Positions 20,905 to 28,979 of a DNA stretch of 64,000 nucleotides are shown here, one piece after another. The translations under genes and the position numbers were made by a program. The stretch lies in assembly GCF_015291665.1 (NCBI RefSeq), contig NZ_CP030048.1, forward strand, positions 5,146,001 to 5,210,000. Direction: 5' to 3'. This DNA comes from Bradyrhizobium sp. CCBAU 53338. Its GTDB lineage: Bacteria; Pseudomonadota; Alphaproteobacteria; Rhizobiales; Xanthobacteraceae. The notes under the pieces are model-generated. The model made no database searches. It was not told the DNA's origin and was given only the letters and a program-made list of their open reading frames with translations. Positions within the stretch are counted from its first letter, which is position 1. Each line of letters starts with the position of its first letter.

Positions 20905-21675
20905 ATGGATCTCGGTCTCAAAGGCAAGAACGCCATCGTGCTCGGCGGCACCCGCGGCATCGGGCGGGCAATCGCAGCAACGCTGGCCGGTGAAGGCAGC
21001 AATGTCGCGGTGTGCGCGCGTAACGCGGAGCAAGTTGCGGCCACCGTTGCTGAACTCAAGGCGAGCGGCATCCGCGCCACCGGCGGCACGGTCGACGTCA
21101 CCGACGGCGCTGCTCTGAAGGCGTGGGTCGAGGGCACTGCGAAGGAATTCGGAGGAGTAGACCTGGTTTTCGCCAACGCCGGCGCGATGGCGCAAGGCCA
21201 TGATCCGGCATCGTGGGAACAGAACTTCCGGCTCGACGTGCTCGGGGCCGTGCATGCGTTCGACGCGGCGCGGCCCTTCCTCGAGGCCAGCGGCGAAAAG
21301 AACGGCGATGCCGCCTTCATCATCATCTCCTCGATCGCGGCGGCACAGGCCGATCTCGCCAGTTCCTACGGCCCGATCAAGGCGGCGCTGATCCACATGG
21401 CCAAGGGCCTGGCGCGGCAATATGCGAAGAAGAAGATCCGCGTGAATGTCGTGTCGCCCGGCACCGTCTATTTCAAGGGCGGCGTCTGGAACATGATCGA
21501 GCAGAACATGCCTGAACGCTACAACGACGCGATGAAGCGCAATCCGACGGGACGCATGGCAACGCCACAGGAGATCGCGAACGCCGCGGTGTTTCTGGCG
21601 AGCCCGGCATCGTCGTTCACGACCGGCGCCAATCTCGTCGTGGATGGTGCGATCTCGAACCGGGTGAATTTCTAG
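20905..21675 (+). CDS. SDR family oxidoreductase
   Basis: This 256-residue classical short-chain dehydrogenase/reductase has the cofactor loop GGTRGIGRAIA, the VFANAGAM (NAG) motif, the catalytic Ser in IIISSIAAAQ and the YxxxK pair in SSYGPIKAAL. The C-terminal FTTGANLVVDGA is typical of the 3-oxoacyl-reductase-like group. An NAD(P)-dependent alcohol or ketone substrate is expected but cannot be specified. A purine-rich AAAAAGGAAAAC sequence precedes the ATG. Confidence 0.9.
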   Translation: MDLGLKGKNAIVLGGTRGIGRAIAATLAGEGSNVAVCARNAEQVAATVAELKASGIRATGGTVDVTDGAALKAWVEGTAKEFGGVDLVFANAGAMAQGHDPASWEQNFRLDVLGAVHAFDAARPFLEASGEKNGDAAFIIISSIAAAQADLASSYGPIKAALIHMAKGLARQYAKKKIRVNVVSPGTVYFKGGVWNMIEQNMPERYNDAMKRNPTGRMATPQEIANAAVFLASPASSFTTGANLVVDGAISNRVNF

Positions 21676-21695
21676 CGCGTGCTCCTGTCTGTTCC

Positions 21696-21823
21696 GTCAT
21701 CCTGAGGTGCGAGGTTTGCGATGCGCATGCATCGCAAGCCGAGCCTCGAAGGATGAGCAGCCAAGCTGGCAGTCGGGCCGTCGCCTTCGAGGGCCGCTGA
21801 AGGAGCCGCCACGTCAGGGTGAC
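21696..21823. repeat. Intergenic palindromic repeat element
   Basis: GTCATCCTGA at 21696 and TCAGGGTGAC ending at 21823 are near-perfect inverted ends. Inside are a hairpin TCATCCTGAGG...CCTCGAAGGATGA with a perfect inner palindrome TGCGATG/CATCGCA around 21718-21736. It fills the gap between the convergent SDR and dnaE2 genes and looks like a dispersed Bradyrhizobium repeat of a different family from that at 9326. Confidence 0.65.
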
Positions 21824-21853
21824 GGGGAGAGACTTGCGCGCATGGATCAAGCC

Positions 21854-24800
21854 TCAATGGAAATCCCGCGACGGCGGCAGTATGCGGACGTTGCGGGGAT
21901 GGCGAATTTTTTGCGCCGGCATATCCGCGTGGTCGCGACGATCGTCATTGAGCGGCTCGACGACCGTGGCGCCTGCCGGCACCGGAGGCTTGCGGCTCAG
22001 AACATCATTGGCAAGGCCAACCAGATCGTGCGAACGGTCGATCATGCGCTGCGCGATCAGATGCGTCACCTTCTCGGGGCTGCTCTGGATATAGCCTTGA
22101 ACCTCGATGAGGCGCGCGCCCATCACCTCTTTCCGATACTGCTCCATGACCTTGGGCCACACCACGACATTGGCAATGCCGGTCTCGTCTTCCAGCGTCA
22201 TGAACACGACGCCGCTGGCGCTGCCCGGCCGCTGCCGCACCAGCACCACGCCGGCGCAGCGGGCGCGGCGCCGTTCGTTCTCGTGGCTGATCTCCTTGCA
22301 GGCGACGATCCGCTCGCGCGAAAACATCTCGCGCAGGAATTCCATCGGATGGCCTTTGAGTGACAGACGGATGGTCTGGTAGTCGGCGACGACCTGTTCG
22401 GGACGCGGCATCATTGGCAACGGCTGCGCGTGCTCGTCCGGTTGCTCGCGGGCGGTGGCTGCTTCAAACAGCGGCAGCGCGACGTCGTCGGGCAGCCGCC
22501 GCACCTGCCACAGCGCCTCGCGGCGATCGAGCCCGAGCGAGCGGAAGGCATCCGCATCCGCCAGCAGGATCAGCGCGCGCTTGGGCAGGCCGGTGTCGCG
22601 GGCGAAGTCTTCGAGCGAGGTGAAGGGGCGGCGGTCGCGAGCGGCGATGATACGGTCGGCCCAGTCTTCTTTTTTGTCATTCCGGGGCGACGCGCCAGCG
22701 TCGAGCCCGGAATCCATAACCACCATCGGGAGTATCGATTCCGGGCTCGCGCCTGTCGGCGCGCCCCGGAATGACGACTGAATTTGCTTCAGCCTCTCTT
22801 CATCCTCATCGAGCCAATGAAAACCGTCGATCTGACGGAAGCCCAGGCGAACGGCACAATATCTGCCGTCCGTGTTCTCCAGCGTGTTCTGCGCGAAGCT
22901 GTAGGACACGTCGATTTCGCGCACCTCGACGCCGTTCTTGCGGGCATCGCCGACGATCTGCGCCGGGGCGTAAAAGCCCATCGGCTGGGAGTTCAACAGG
23001 CCACAGCAGAAGGCGTCGGGGTGATGATATTTCAGCCATGACGAGATGTAGACGAGCTGGGCAAAACTCGCAGCATGGCTCTCCGGAAAACCGTAGGAGC
23101 CAAAGCCCTTGATCTGGTCAAAGCAGCTTCTGGCGAAGTTGGCATCATAGCCGCGCGCGACCATGTTGCCGATCAGCTTCTCCTCGTATTGGCCGATGGT
23201 GCCGACATTGCGGAAAGTCGCCATCGAACGGCGCAGGCCGTTGGCTTCCTCGGGGGTGAATTTTGCCGCCTCGATCGCGATGCGCATTGCCTGTTCCTGA
23301 AACAGGGGCACGCCCTTGGTCTTGTGCAGCACCTTGTAGAGCTCGTCCGCGGGACCGTGCTCGGGCGATGGCGAGGGATAGGTCACCTTCTCCAGATTGT
23401 TCCGCCGCCTCAAGTAAGGATGCACCATGTCGCCCTGGATCGGCCCCGGCCGCACGATCGCGACTTCGATGACGAGATCGTAGAAGGTCCGCGGCTTCAG
23501 GCGCGGCAGCATGTTCATCTGGGCGCGGCTCTCGACCTGGAAGACCCCGAGCGACTCGCCGGCACACAACATATCGTAAACCCTGGGATCATCCTGCGGG
23601 ACGGTCGCCAGAACCCAACGCTCGCCCTTGTGATGGTCGATCAGATCGAAACATTTCCTGATGCAGGTCAGCATGCCCAGCGCGAGCACGTCGACCTTCA
23701 TCATGCTGAGCGCGTCGACGTCGTCCTTGTCCCATTCGATGAAGGTGCGGTCGTCCATCGCGGCGTTGCCGATCGGCACATAGGTGTCGAGCCGATCCTG
23801 CGTCAGCACATAGCCGCCGACATGCTGGGAGAGATGGCGCGGGAATTCGATGAGCTCGGTCGCAAGCTCGACCGCAAGGTTGATCATGGGATTCTGGGGA
23901 TCGAGCCCGGCCTGCCGGACCTGCATGTCGTTGAGACCCTTGCCCCAACTACCCCAGACGGTATCGGCGAGCGCCGCGGTGACGTCCTCGGTCAGGCCGA
24001 GCGCCTTGCCGACATCGCGGATGGCGCTGCGCGGACGATAATGGATAACCGTGGCGATGATCGCAGCCCGGTGGCGGCCGTAGCGACGATAGACATATTG
24101 CATCACCTCTTCGCGCCGCGAATGCTCGAAATCGACATCGATGTCGGGCGGCTCCAGCCGCTCCTTGGAGATGAAGCGCTCGAACAGCAGATCGACCTTG
24201 GTCGGGTCGACCGAGGTGATGCCGAGCACGTAGCACACGGCCGAATTCGCCGCCGATCCCCGTCCCTGGCACAAAATGTTCTGGCTGCGGGCGTAGTGGA
24301 CGATGTCGTGCACAGTGAGAAAGTAGTGCGCGTATTTCAGCTCTGATATCAGCGCGAGCTCCTTCTTCAGCGTGGCGCGCAGCTTGTCATCGATCTTGCC
24401 ACCGAAATATTTGTCGACGCCGGCCCAGGTCAGGTCCTCCAGATGCCCCTGCGCGCTCTTGCCCGGCGGCACCGGCTCGTCAGGATACTGGTACTTGAGT
24501 TGATCGAGCGAGAAGCCGATCCTGCCCGCAAAGCGCATGGTCTCCGCGATCGCATCAGGGAAATCGCGGAACAGCCGCGCCATTTCGCGGGGCGTCTTCA
24601 GAAAGCGCTCGGCATTGGCTTCCAGCTTGCGTCCGATCGTCTCGATCGTGGTCTTTTCGCGAATGCAGGTCAGCACGTCCTGCAAAGGACGGCGGCCGGG
24701 GTGGTGATAGAGCACCTCGTTGGTCGCGAGCAGCGGCACTCTTGCTGTTGCGGCGAGATCGTCGAGCCGTGCCAGGCGGCGGCGGTCATCGCCACGATAG

Positions 24801-25303
24801 ATCAGGCTCGCTGCCAGCCACACGCCTTCGGCGCGGCTTGCTTTGAGCTTTCCAAGAATATCCAACGCTTGCGCGTCATCGAACCGGTGCGGCAGCGTCA
24901 GGACCAGGAGCTGGCCTTCCACGAACTCCAGCAGATCGGCAAAGCCGAGATGGCATTCGCCCTTCTCGATCCGCGTGATGTCGTCGCCGCGCTTGCCCCG
25001 GGTCAGAAGCTGGCACAGCCGGCCATAGGCGGCGCGATCGCGCGGATAGACGAAAATGTCGGGCGTGCCGTCGATGAAGACGATGCGCGCGCCGATCAGC
25101 AGCTTTGGCTTGTGAAGCACCTTGTCATTGTCGAGCTCCTTCCAGGCCCGCACCACGCCGGCGAGCGTGTTGCGATCGGCGATGCCGATCACGGGAATGC
25201 CGAGCTTGCTGGCCTGATGCACATAGGCGCGCGGATCCGAGCCGCCGCGCAAGAAGGAGAAATTCGTGGTGATGCCGATCTCGGCATAAGCAGGCGCGTT
25301 CAT
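21854..25303 (-). CDS. dnaE2: Error-prone DNA polymerase III alpha subunit DnaE2 (ImuC)
   Basis: This 1149-residue damage-tolerance polymerase has an N-terminal PHP domain (YAEIGITTNFSFLRGGSDP), the C-family polymerase core (QGRGSAANSAVCYVLGITSVDP; EPPDIDVDFEHSRREEVMQY with catalytic aspartates) and C-terminal helix-hairpin-helix and OB parts (RARCAGVVLVRQRPGSASGVVFMTLEDE). With ImuA and ImuB it performs SOS mutagenesis. The start at 25303 overlaps the imuB stop by 4 bases (ATGA), so longer starts are rejected. Residues about 843-876 are encoded by a palindromic repeat (22676-22776) that adds a segment including SSFRGAPTGASPES and DSGLDAGASPRND without breaking the frame. Confidence 0.93.
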   Translation of the reverse strand: MNAPAYAEIGITTNFSFLRGGSDPRAYVHQASKLGIPVIGIADRNTLAGVVRAWKELDNDKVLHKPKLLIGARIVFIDGTPDIFVYPRDRAAYGRLCQLLTRGKRGDDITRIEKGECHLGFADLLEFVEGQLLVLTLPHRFDDAQALDILGKLKASRAEGVWLAASLIYRGDDRRRLARLDDLAATARVPLLATNEVLYHHPGRRPLQDVLTCIREKTTIETIGRKLEANAERFLKTPREMARLFRDFPDAIAETMRFAGRIGFSLDQLKYQYPDEPVPPGKSAQGHLEDLTWAGVDKYFGGKIDDKLRATLKKELALISELKYAHYFLTVHDIVHYARSQNILCQGRGSAANSAVCYVLGITSVDPTKVDLLFERFISKERLEPPDIDVDFEHSRREEVMQYVYRRYGRHRAAIIATVIHYRPRSAIRDVGKALGLTEDVTAALADTVWGSWGKGLNDMQVRQAGLDPQNPMINLAVELATELIEFPRHLSQHVGGYVLTQDRLDTYVPIGNAAMDDRTFIEWDKDDVDALSMMKVDVLALGMLTCIRKCFDLIDHHKGERWVLATVPQDDPRVYDMLCAGESLGVFQVESRAQMNMLPRLKPRTFYDLVIEVAIVRPGPIQGDMVHPYLRRRNNLEKVTYPSPSPEHGPADELYKVLHKTKGVPLFQEQAMRIAIEAAKFTPEEANGLRRSMATFRNVGTIGQYEEKLIGNMVARGYDANFARSCFDQIKGFGSYGFPESHAASFAQLVYISSWLKYHHPDAFCCGLLNSQPMGFYAPAQIVGDARKNGVEVREIDVSYSFAQNTLENTDGRYCAVRLGFRQIDGFHWLDEDEERLKQIQSSFRGAPTGASPESILPMVVMDSGLDAGASPRNDKKEDWADRIIAARDRRPFTSLEDFARDTGLPKRALILLADADAFRSLGLDRREALWQVRRLPDDVALPLFEAATAREQPDEHAQPLPMMPRPEQVVADYQTIRLSLKGHPMEFLREMFSRERIVACKEISHENERRRARCAGVVLVRQRPGSASGVVFMTLEDETGIANVVVWPKVMEQYRKEVMGARLIEVQGYIQSSPEKVTHLIAQRMIDRSHDLVGLANDVLSRKPPVPAGATVVEPLNDDRRDHADMPAQKIRHPRNVRILPPSRDFH
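22676..22776. repeat. Palindromic REP-pair element inserted in frame in dnaE2
   Basis: The 101-base segment begins GTCATTCCGGGGCG and ends CGCCCCGGAATGAC, perfect inverted ends. Inner arms GAGCCCGGAAT and ATTCCGGGCTC are also inverted, so each half is itself a hairpin (ATTCCGGG/CCCGGAAT) and the two halves face each other around a 24-base centre. This is a BIME-like arrangement. It is read through by dnaE2 on the minus strand without a stop. Confidence 0.85.
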
Positions 25304-26892
25304 GCGAAGAGACCGTGGACATACCAGTTGGGTGGCGTGGGCTTGCCGTCGGCATCGAACACCTCTCCCTCGTAAAGACCGTCCCGAAAGATCCAGAAGC
25401 GCAGGCCTTCGGCATCCTCGATGCGGAAATAATCCCGCGTCAGCTGCTTGCCGTCCTGCCGCCACCATTCCATGGCGATGCGCTCGGGCCCTTCCACCCG
25501 CACCACCGCATGTTTCGCGCGGCGCCAGGTGAATTGATGCGGCGGCCCGTCAGGCACGGTCGCGAACGGCACGGTGACCGGCTCCGGCTTATCGAACAGC
25601 CTGAGGGGACGCAGCGGCGGTTCACCTTCGGCACGAGCAGGCCACTGGGCCTGCATGGCGACGGCGAGATGATGCTGCGCCGGCGCGGCCAGCACCGCCT
25701 GTTCGGGGACATGGGTATCCTCAGGTAGATGCACGACGACGCGCTTTCCTCCGATCCGCGCGGCAATGCGGTCGATCAGTGCGGCGAGTTCGTCATTGTC
25801 GTGAACATGGGCGTCGAGATCGCGCTGCTCCTGCACCACGACCTCGGTGTGGCTCGCCGACAAGCGCACCATGTCGAAGCCGAAACCGGGATCGAGCGGA
25901 TCGGCGAGCGCATCGAGCCGCTCGCGGAACAGCCGGTCGATCACGGCGCTCCGCGTCACCGGACGTCCAGTCTCGACCATGATCGCGCGCACCACGCCGT
26001 CGGTGCGGAAGAACGCGGCCTCCAGCCGGCGCGCGCCCTTGCCCTGCTTCTCCATGGAGGCGATCAACGTATCAGCCAGTCGCGACAGCGTCATCGCGAT
26101 CATGGTGTCGGTCGCGATCGGCTCGGCAAAGCGCTTCTCCACGATGTAATCGGGCAGCGGCTTGCGCGGGCTGATCGGCGCATCGCCCTGTCCCAGCGCA
26201 TGCGCGAGCAGCGTGGAGAACCGCGCGCCGAACCGCGCCGTGATTTCGGAGGCGCTGCGCGATGCGACATCGCCGATGGTCTTCAGGCCGGCGCGGCGCA
26301 GGCCGGTGGTGATGGTCTCGTCCGCACCGAGCGCGGACACCGGAAACCGGTCGATCGCCGCCGCCTCGCCGCCATCGGCGACGATGTTGCCCGTGGCCTG
26401 TCGCGTCAGCGTGCGCGCGCAGACCGAAGTGCCGGCAATCGCCGCGCTGACGGCAAAGCCCTGACGGTCGAGCGCCCGGACCAGTGTCTGCAACAGTGCA
26501 GCCTCGCCGCCGAACAAATGCGCGCAGCCAGTGATGTCCAGGAACAATCCATGCGGCGCATCGAACGCCACCAGCGGGGTGAAGCGATCGCACCAATCGG
26601 CGATATCGCTCAGCGTTTTCGCGTCGGCCACGACATCGGCGTCGAACACTTTTAAATCCGGACACACCGCCCGCGCATTGGCGAGCGGCTGGCCGATGTA
26701 AAGTCCGAGCCGCTCGGCGGCCTCGTCCAACGCATGGATCACCAGCGCGTTGTTGTTCTTGATGACGACGATGCTGGGATCATTGGCCTTACCCAGCCCG
26801 GCGCTGTTGAAGAACCGCTGGATCCGGTCGATGGGCAGGCGCGGCAGCCACAGGCTGAGAATACGTCGACGGTTCACTGAACTGGCACTCAT
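25300..26892 (-). CDS. imuB: ImuB, Y-family polymerase-like mutasome subunit
   Basis: This 530-residue Y-family polymerase homologue begins RRRILSLWLPRLPIDRI. The catalytic carboxylates of active Y-family enzymes are not evident at the equivalent N-terminal strand, as expected for ImuB, which acts as an adaptor joining DnaE2 and the beta clamp. The start at 26892 has a GGAAG ribosome binding site and lies inside the 3' end of imuA (104-base overlap). The stop overlaps the dnaE2 start (ATGA). Part of the imuA-imuB-dnaE2 SOS operon. Confidence 0.9.
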   Translation of the reverse strand: MSASSVNRRRILSLWLPRLPIDRIQRFFNSAGLGKANDPSIVVIKNNNALVIHALDEAAERLGLYIGQPLANARAVCPDLKVFDADVVADAKTLSDIADWCDRFTPLVAFDAPHGLFLDITGCAHLFGGEAALLQTLVRALDRQGFAVSAAIAGTSVCARTLTRQATGNIVADGGEAAAIDRFPVSALGADETITTGLRRAGLKTIGDVASRSASEITARFGARFSTLLAHALGQGDAPISPRKPLPDYIVEKRFAEPIATDTMIAMTLSRLADTLIASMEKQGKGARRLEAAFFRTDGVVRAIMVETGRPVTRSAVIDRLFRERLDALADPLDPGFGFDMVRLSASHTEVVVQEQRDLDAHVHDNDELAALIDRIAARIGGKRVVVHLPEDTHVPEQAVLAAPAQHHLAVAMQAQWPARAEGEPPLRPLRLFDKPEPVTVPFATVPDGPPHQFTWRRAKHAVVRVEGPERIAMEWWRQDGKQLTRDYFRIEDAEGLRFWIFRDGLYEGEVFDADGKPTPPNWYVHGLFA

Positions 26893-27577
26893 CACACTTC
26901 CATTCCATGATCCACCGGCCACACGGGCCGTGACGATTACGCAGCAGCTCGACATCGAAGCGCGGCGCGCCCCAGGCACTCCAGGCTGGCCCCGGCGGCG
27001 AATGCGCCGCGCGCAGCATCCACCGCGTCTCCGCGGTCGAGGGCAAAGGTTGCGCCGCCATCCGCAGCAACAGACCGGTGACGCCGGAACCCTGCGCGGC
27101 CAGCGTCAGCTTGCGACTCGCCACCAGATCGAACTGCCTGGTCTCGCCCCAGAGCTCGAGCACGACGGCACCCAGCGCATCGCAGGCGAGCGCATCGGCC
27201 GAGGTGCGCAGTGCACTCTCCACGTCGGCGGCACGCACCATTACGATACGGCGCGGATCGAGGCCGAGCTCGGCGAGCCCGCTCATCGACAGCGCGCCGG
27301 TTTCAAGTTCCGAGAAATCCTGCCGCACCCACAGCAGCGGCCGCTGCGCCGTGATGCGACCCGCAAGCCCGGTGACAAAACCGGTCGCGGCCGCGCCTTG
27401 GCGCCCCTCGCAAAACACCTCGTGGATTGCCGCACGCGCGAGCCCACCTTTCAAGGCGCGATCGACTTCGCCGTGACCGAGCACGACACGGTCCTGATGA
27501 TGCACGACCTCCGCCGTCTCGATCCGTTCGATCTGGCTGCGCAAGGTCGCAAGCGCGCTTCTGCGTGCGCCGCTCAT
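26789..27577 (-). CDS. imuA: ImuA, RecA/SulA-like mutasome accessory protein
   Basis: This 262-residue protein is distantly RecA-like, with the ImuA features VDRALKGGLARAAIHEVF and PLLWVRQDFSELETGALS. In alphaproteobacteria and mycobacteria it is required for ImuB/DnaE2-dependent mutagenesis. It is the first gene of the operon, with a LexA box about 70-80 bases upstream of its start. The C-terminal 35 codons overlap the imuB start. Confidence 0.88.
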   Translation of the reverse strand: MSGARRSALATLRSQIERIETAEVVHHQDRVVLGHGEVDRALKGGLARAAIHEVFCEGRQGAAATGFVTGLAGRITAQRPLLWVRQDFSELETGALSMSGLAELGLDPRRIVMVRAADVESALRTSADALACDALGAVVLELWGETRQFDLVASRKLTLAAQGSGVTGLLLRMAAQPLPSTAETRWMLRAAHSPPGPAWSAWGAPRFDVELLRNRHGPCGRWIMEWKCDECQFSEPSTYSQPVAAAPAHRPDPAVLQQRRAG

Positions 27578-27643
27578 GCTCGCCGCTCCTTCAGAGGTGA
27601 TTGCCGATGACTCTCAAAAAGAGAACCAGCGGCTGGCTCATTT

Positions 27644-27658
27644 GTTCATGATATGTTC
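27644..27658. promoter_or_regulatory. LexA (SOS) box between imuA and the radical-SAM gene
   Basis: GTTC at 27644-27647 and GTTC at 27655-27658 are separated by exactly seven bases, a perfect match to the alphaproteobacterial LexA operator GTTC-N7-GTTC. It lies in the 163-base divergent region: 67 bases from the imuA start and 83 bases from the radical-SAM start. It could control either or both transcripts. Confidence 0.85.
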
Positions 27659-27740
27659 TAATATAAAGCTAACGATGCTCCGGGAGTCAACCGAATTGGC
27701 GTCCTGTCGGATTCATCAGCGAAATCAAAGGGATTCAATA

Positions 27741-28979
27741 ATGGACGTGCACCGCAAGCTGGAGATTCTCGCAGATGCCGCCAAGTACGACGCCTCCTGC
27801 GCTTCCAGCGGCACCGAGAAGCGGGATTCCAGCGACGGCAAGGGCATGGGCTCGACCGCGCCCGGCATGGGCATCTGCCATTCCTACGCGCCGGACGGAC
27901 GTTGCATTTCGCTGCTCAAGGTGCTGCTGACCAACGCCTGCAATTACGATTGCCTCTATTGCGTCAACCGCGCCTCCTCCAACGTGCCGCGCGCCCGCTT
28001 CACCATCGACGAGGTGGTCAAGCTCACGCTCGACTTCTACCGGCGCAATTACATCGAGGGACTGTTCCTCTCCTCCGGCATCATCCGCAGCCCCGACTAC
28101 ACCATGGAGCAAGTGGTGAGCGTCGCGCGAAAGCTGCGCGAGGAGCATCACTTCCGCGGCTACATCCATCTCAAGACCATTCCGGAAGCCGATGACGCGC
28201 TGATCACCGAAGCCGGCAAATATGCCGATCGTCTCTCCATCAACATCGAAATGCCCGAGGCGGCGAGCCTTCGGCAATTCGCGCCGGAAAAGGACGTGCG
28301 TGCGATCCGTCGCACCATGGGCCGGCTGCGTCTGAAGCTCGACGAGGCCGAGGAAGACCGCGTAGCGAAGACGACGAAAGTAAAGCCGCCACGTTTCGCG
28401 CCGGCCGGCCAAAGCACGCAGATGATCGTTGGCGCCGACAGCGCGAACGATCACACCATTCTCCATACAAGCGCCAATCTCTACGGCTCCTACCGGCTGC
28501 GGCGCGTCTATTACTCCGCCTTCAGCCCCATCCCGGATGCCAGCCGCGCGTTGCCTCTGGTCCAGCCGCCACTGCTGCGCGAGCACCGGCTCTACCAGGC
28601 CGACTGGCTGATGCGCTTCTACGGCTTCGATGTCGGCGAAATCGTCGACGACAGCGCGATGCTTCCGCTCGACATCGACCCGAAGCTGGCCTGGGCCCTG
28701 CGCCATCGCGACCGTTTCCCGCTCGACGTCAACCGCGCCAGCCGCGAGGAGCTGTTGCGCGTGCCGGGCTTCGGCACCAAGGCGGTCGAGCGCATCATCG
28801 CGACGCGGCGCACCACCACGATCCGCCTCTCCGATCTCGCGCGGCTGCACGTGCCCCGCAACAAGGCGCTGCCGTTCATCGTCCTCAGCGATCATCGTCC
28901 CGCGCCGCATCGTCTCGATGCTGCCGGGCTGATCGAACGGTTCAAGCCGAAGGCAACGCAACTGGGGTTTGGCTTCTGA
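27741..28979 (+). CDS. Putative DNA modification/repair radical SAM protein
   Basis: This 412-residue radical-SAM enzyme has a CxxxCxxC [4Fe-4S] motif at Cys67, Cys71 and Cys74 (CNYDCLYC), a long central barrel, and a C-terminal helix-hairpin-helix (NRASREELLRVPGFGTKAVE) suggesting DNA binding. It belongs to the family always found next to UdgX-type uracil-DNA glycosylase genes (annotated as a putative DNA modification/repair radical SAM protein); the reaction is unknown. The start at 27741 follows an AAAGGGA ribosome binding site; frames upstream run through the LexA region and are rejected. Its stop shares one base with the next start (TGATG). Confidence 0.85.
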   Translation: MDVHRKLEILADAAKYDASCASSGTEKRDSSDGKGMGSTAPGMGICHSYAPDGRCISLLKVLLTNACNYDCLYCVNRASSNVPRARFTIDEVVKLTLDFYRRNYIEGLFLSSGIIRSPDYTMEQVVSVARKLREEHHFRGYIHLKTIPEADDALITEAGKYADRLSINIEMPEAASLRQFAPEKDVRAIRRTMGRLRLKLDEAEEDRVAKTTKVKPPRFAPAGQSTQMIVGADSANDHTILHTSANLYGSYRLRRVYYSAFSPIPDASRALPLVQPPLLREHRLYQADWLMRFYGFDVGEIVDDSAMLPLDIDPKLAWALRHRDRFPLDVNRASREELLRVPGFGTKAVERIIATRRTTTIRLSDLARLHVPRNKALPFIVLSDHRPAPHRLDAAGLIERFKPKATQLGFGF

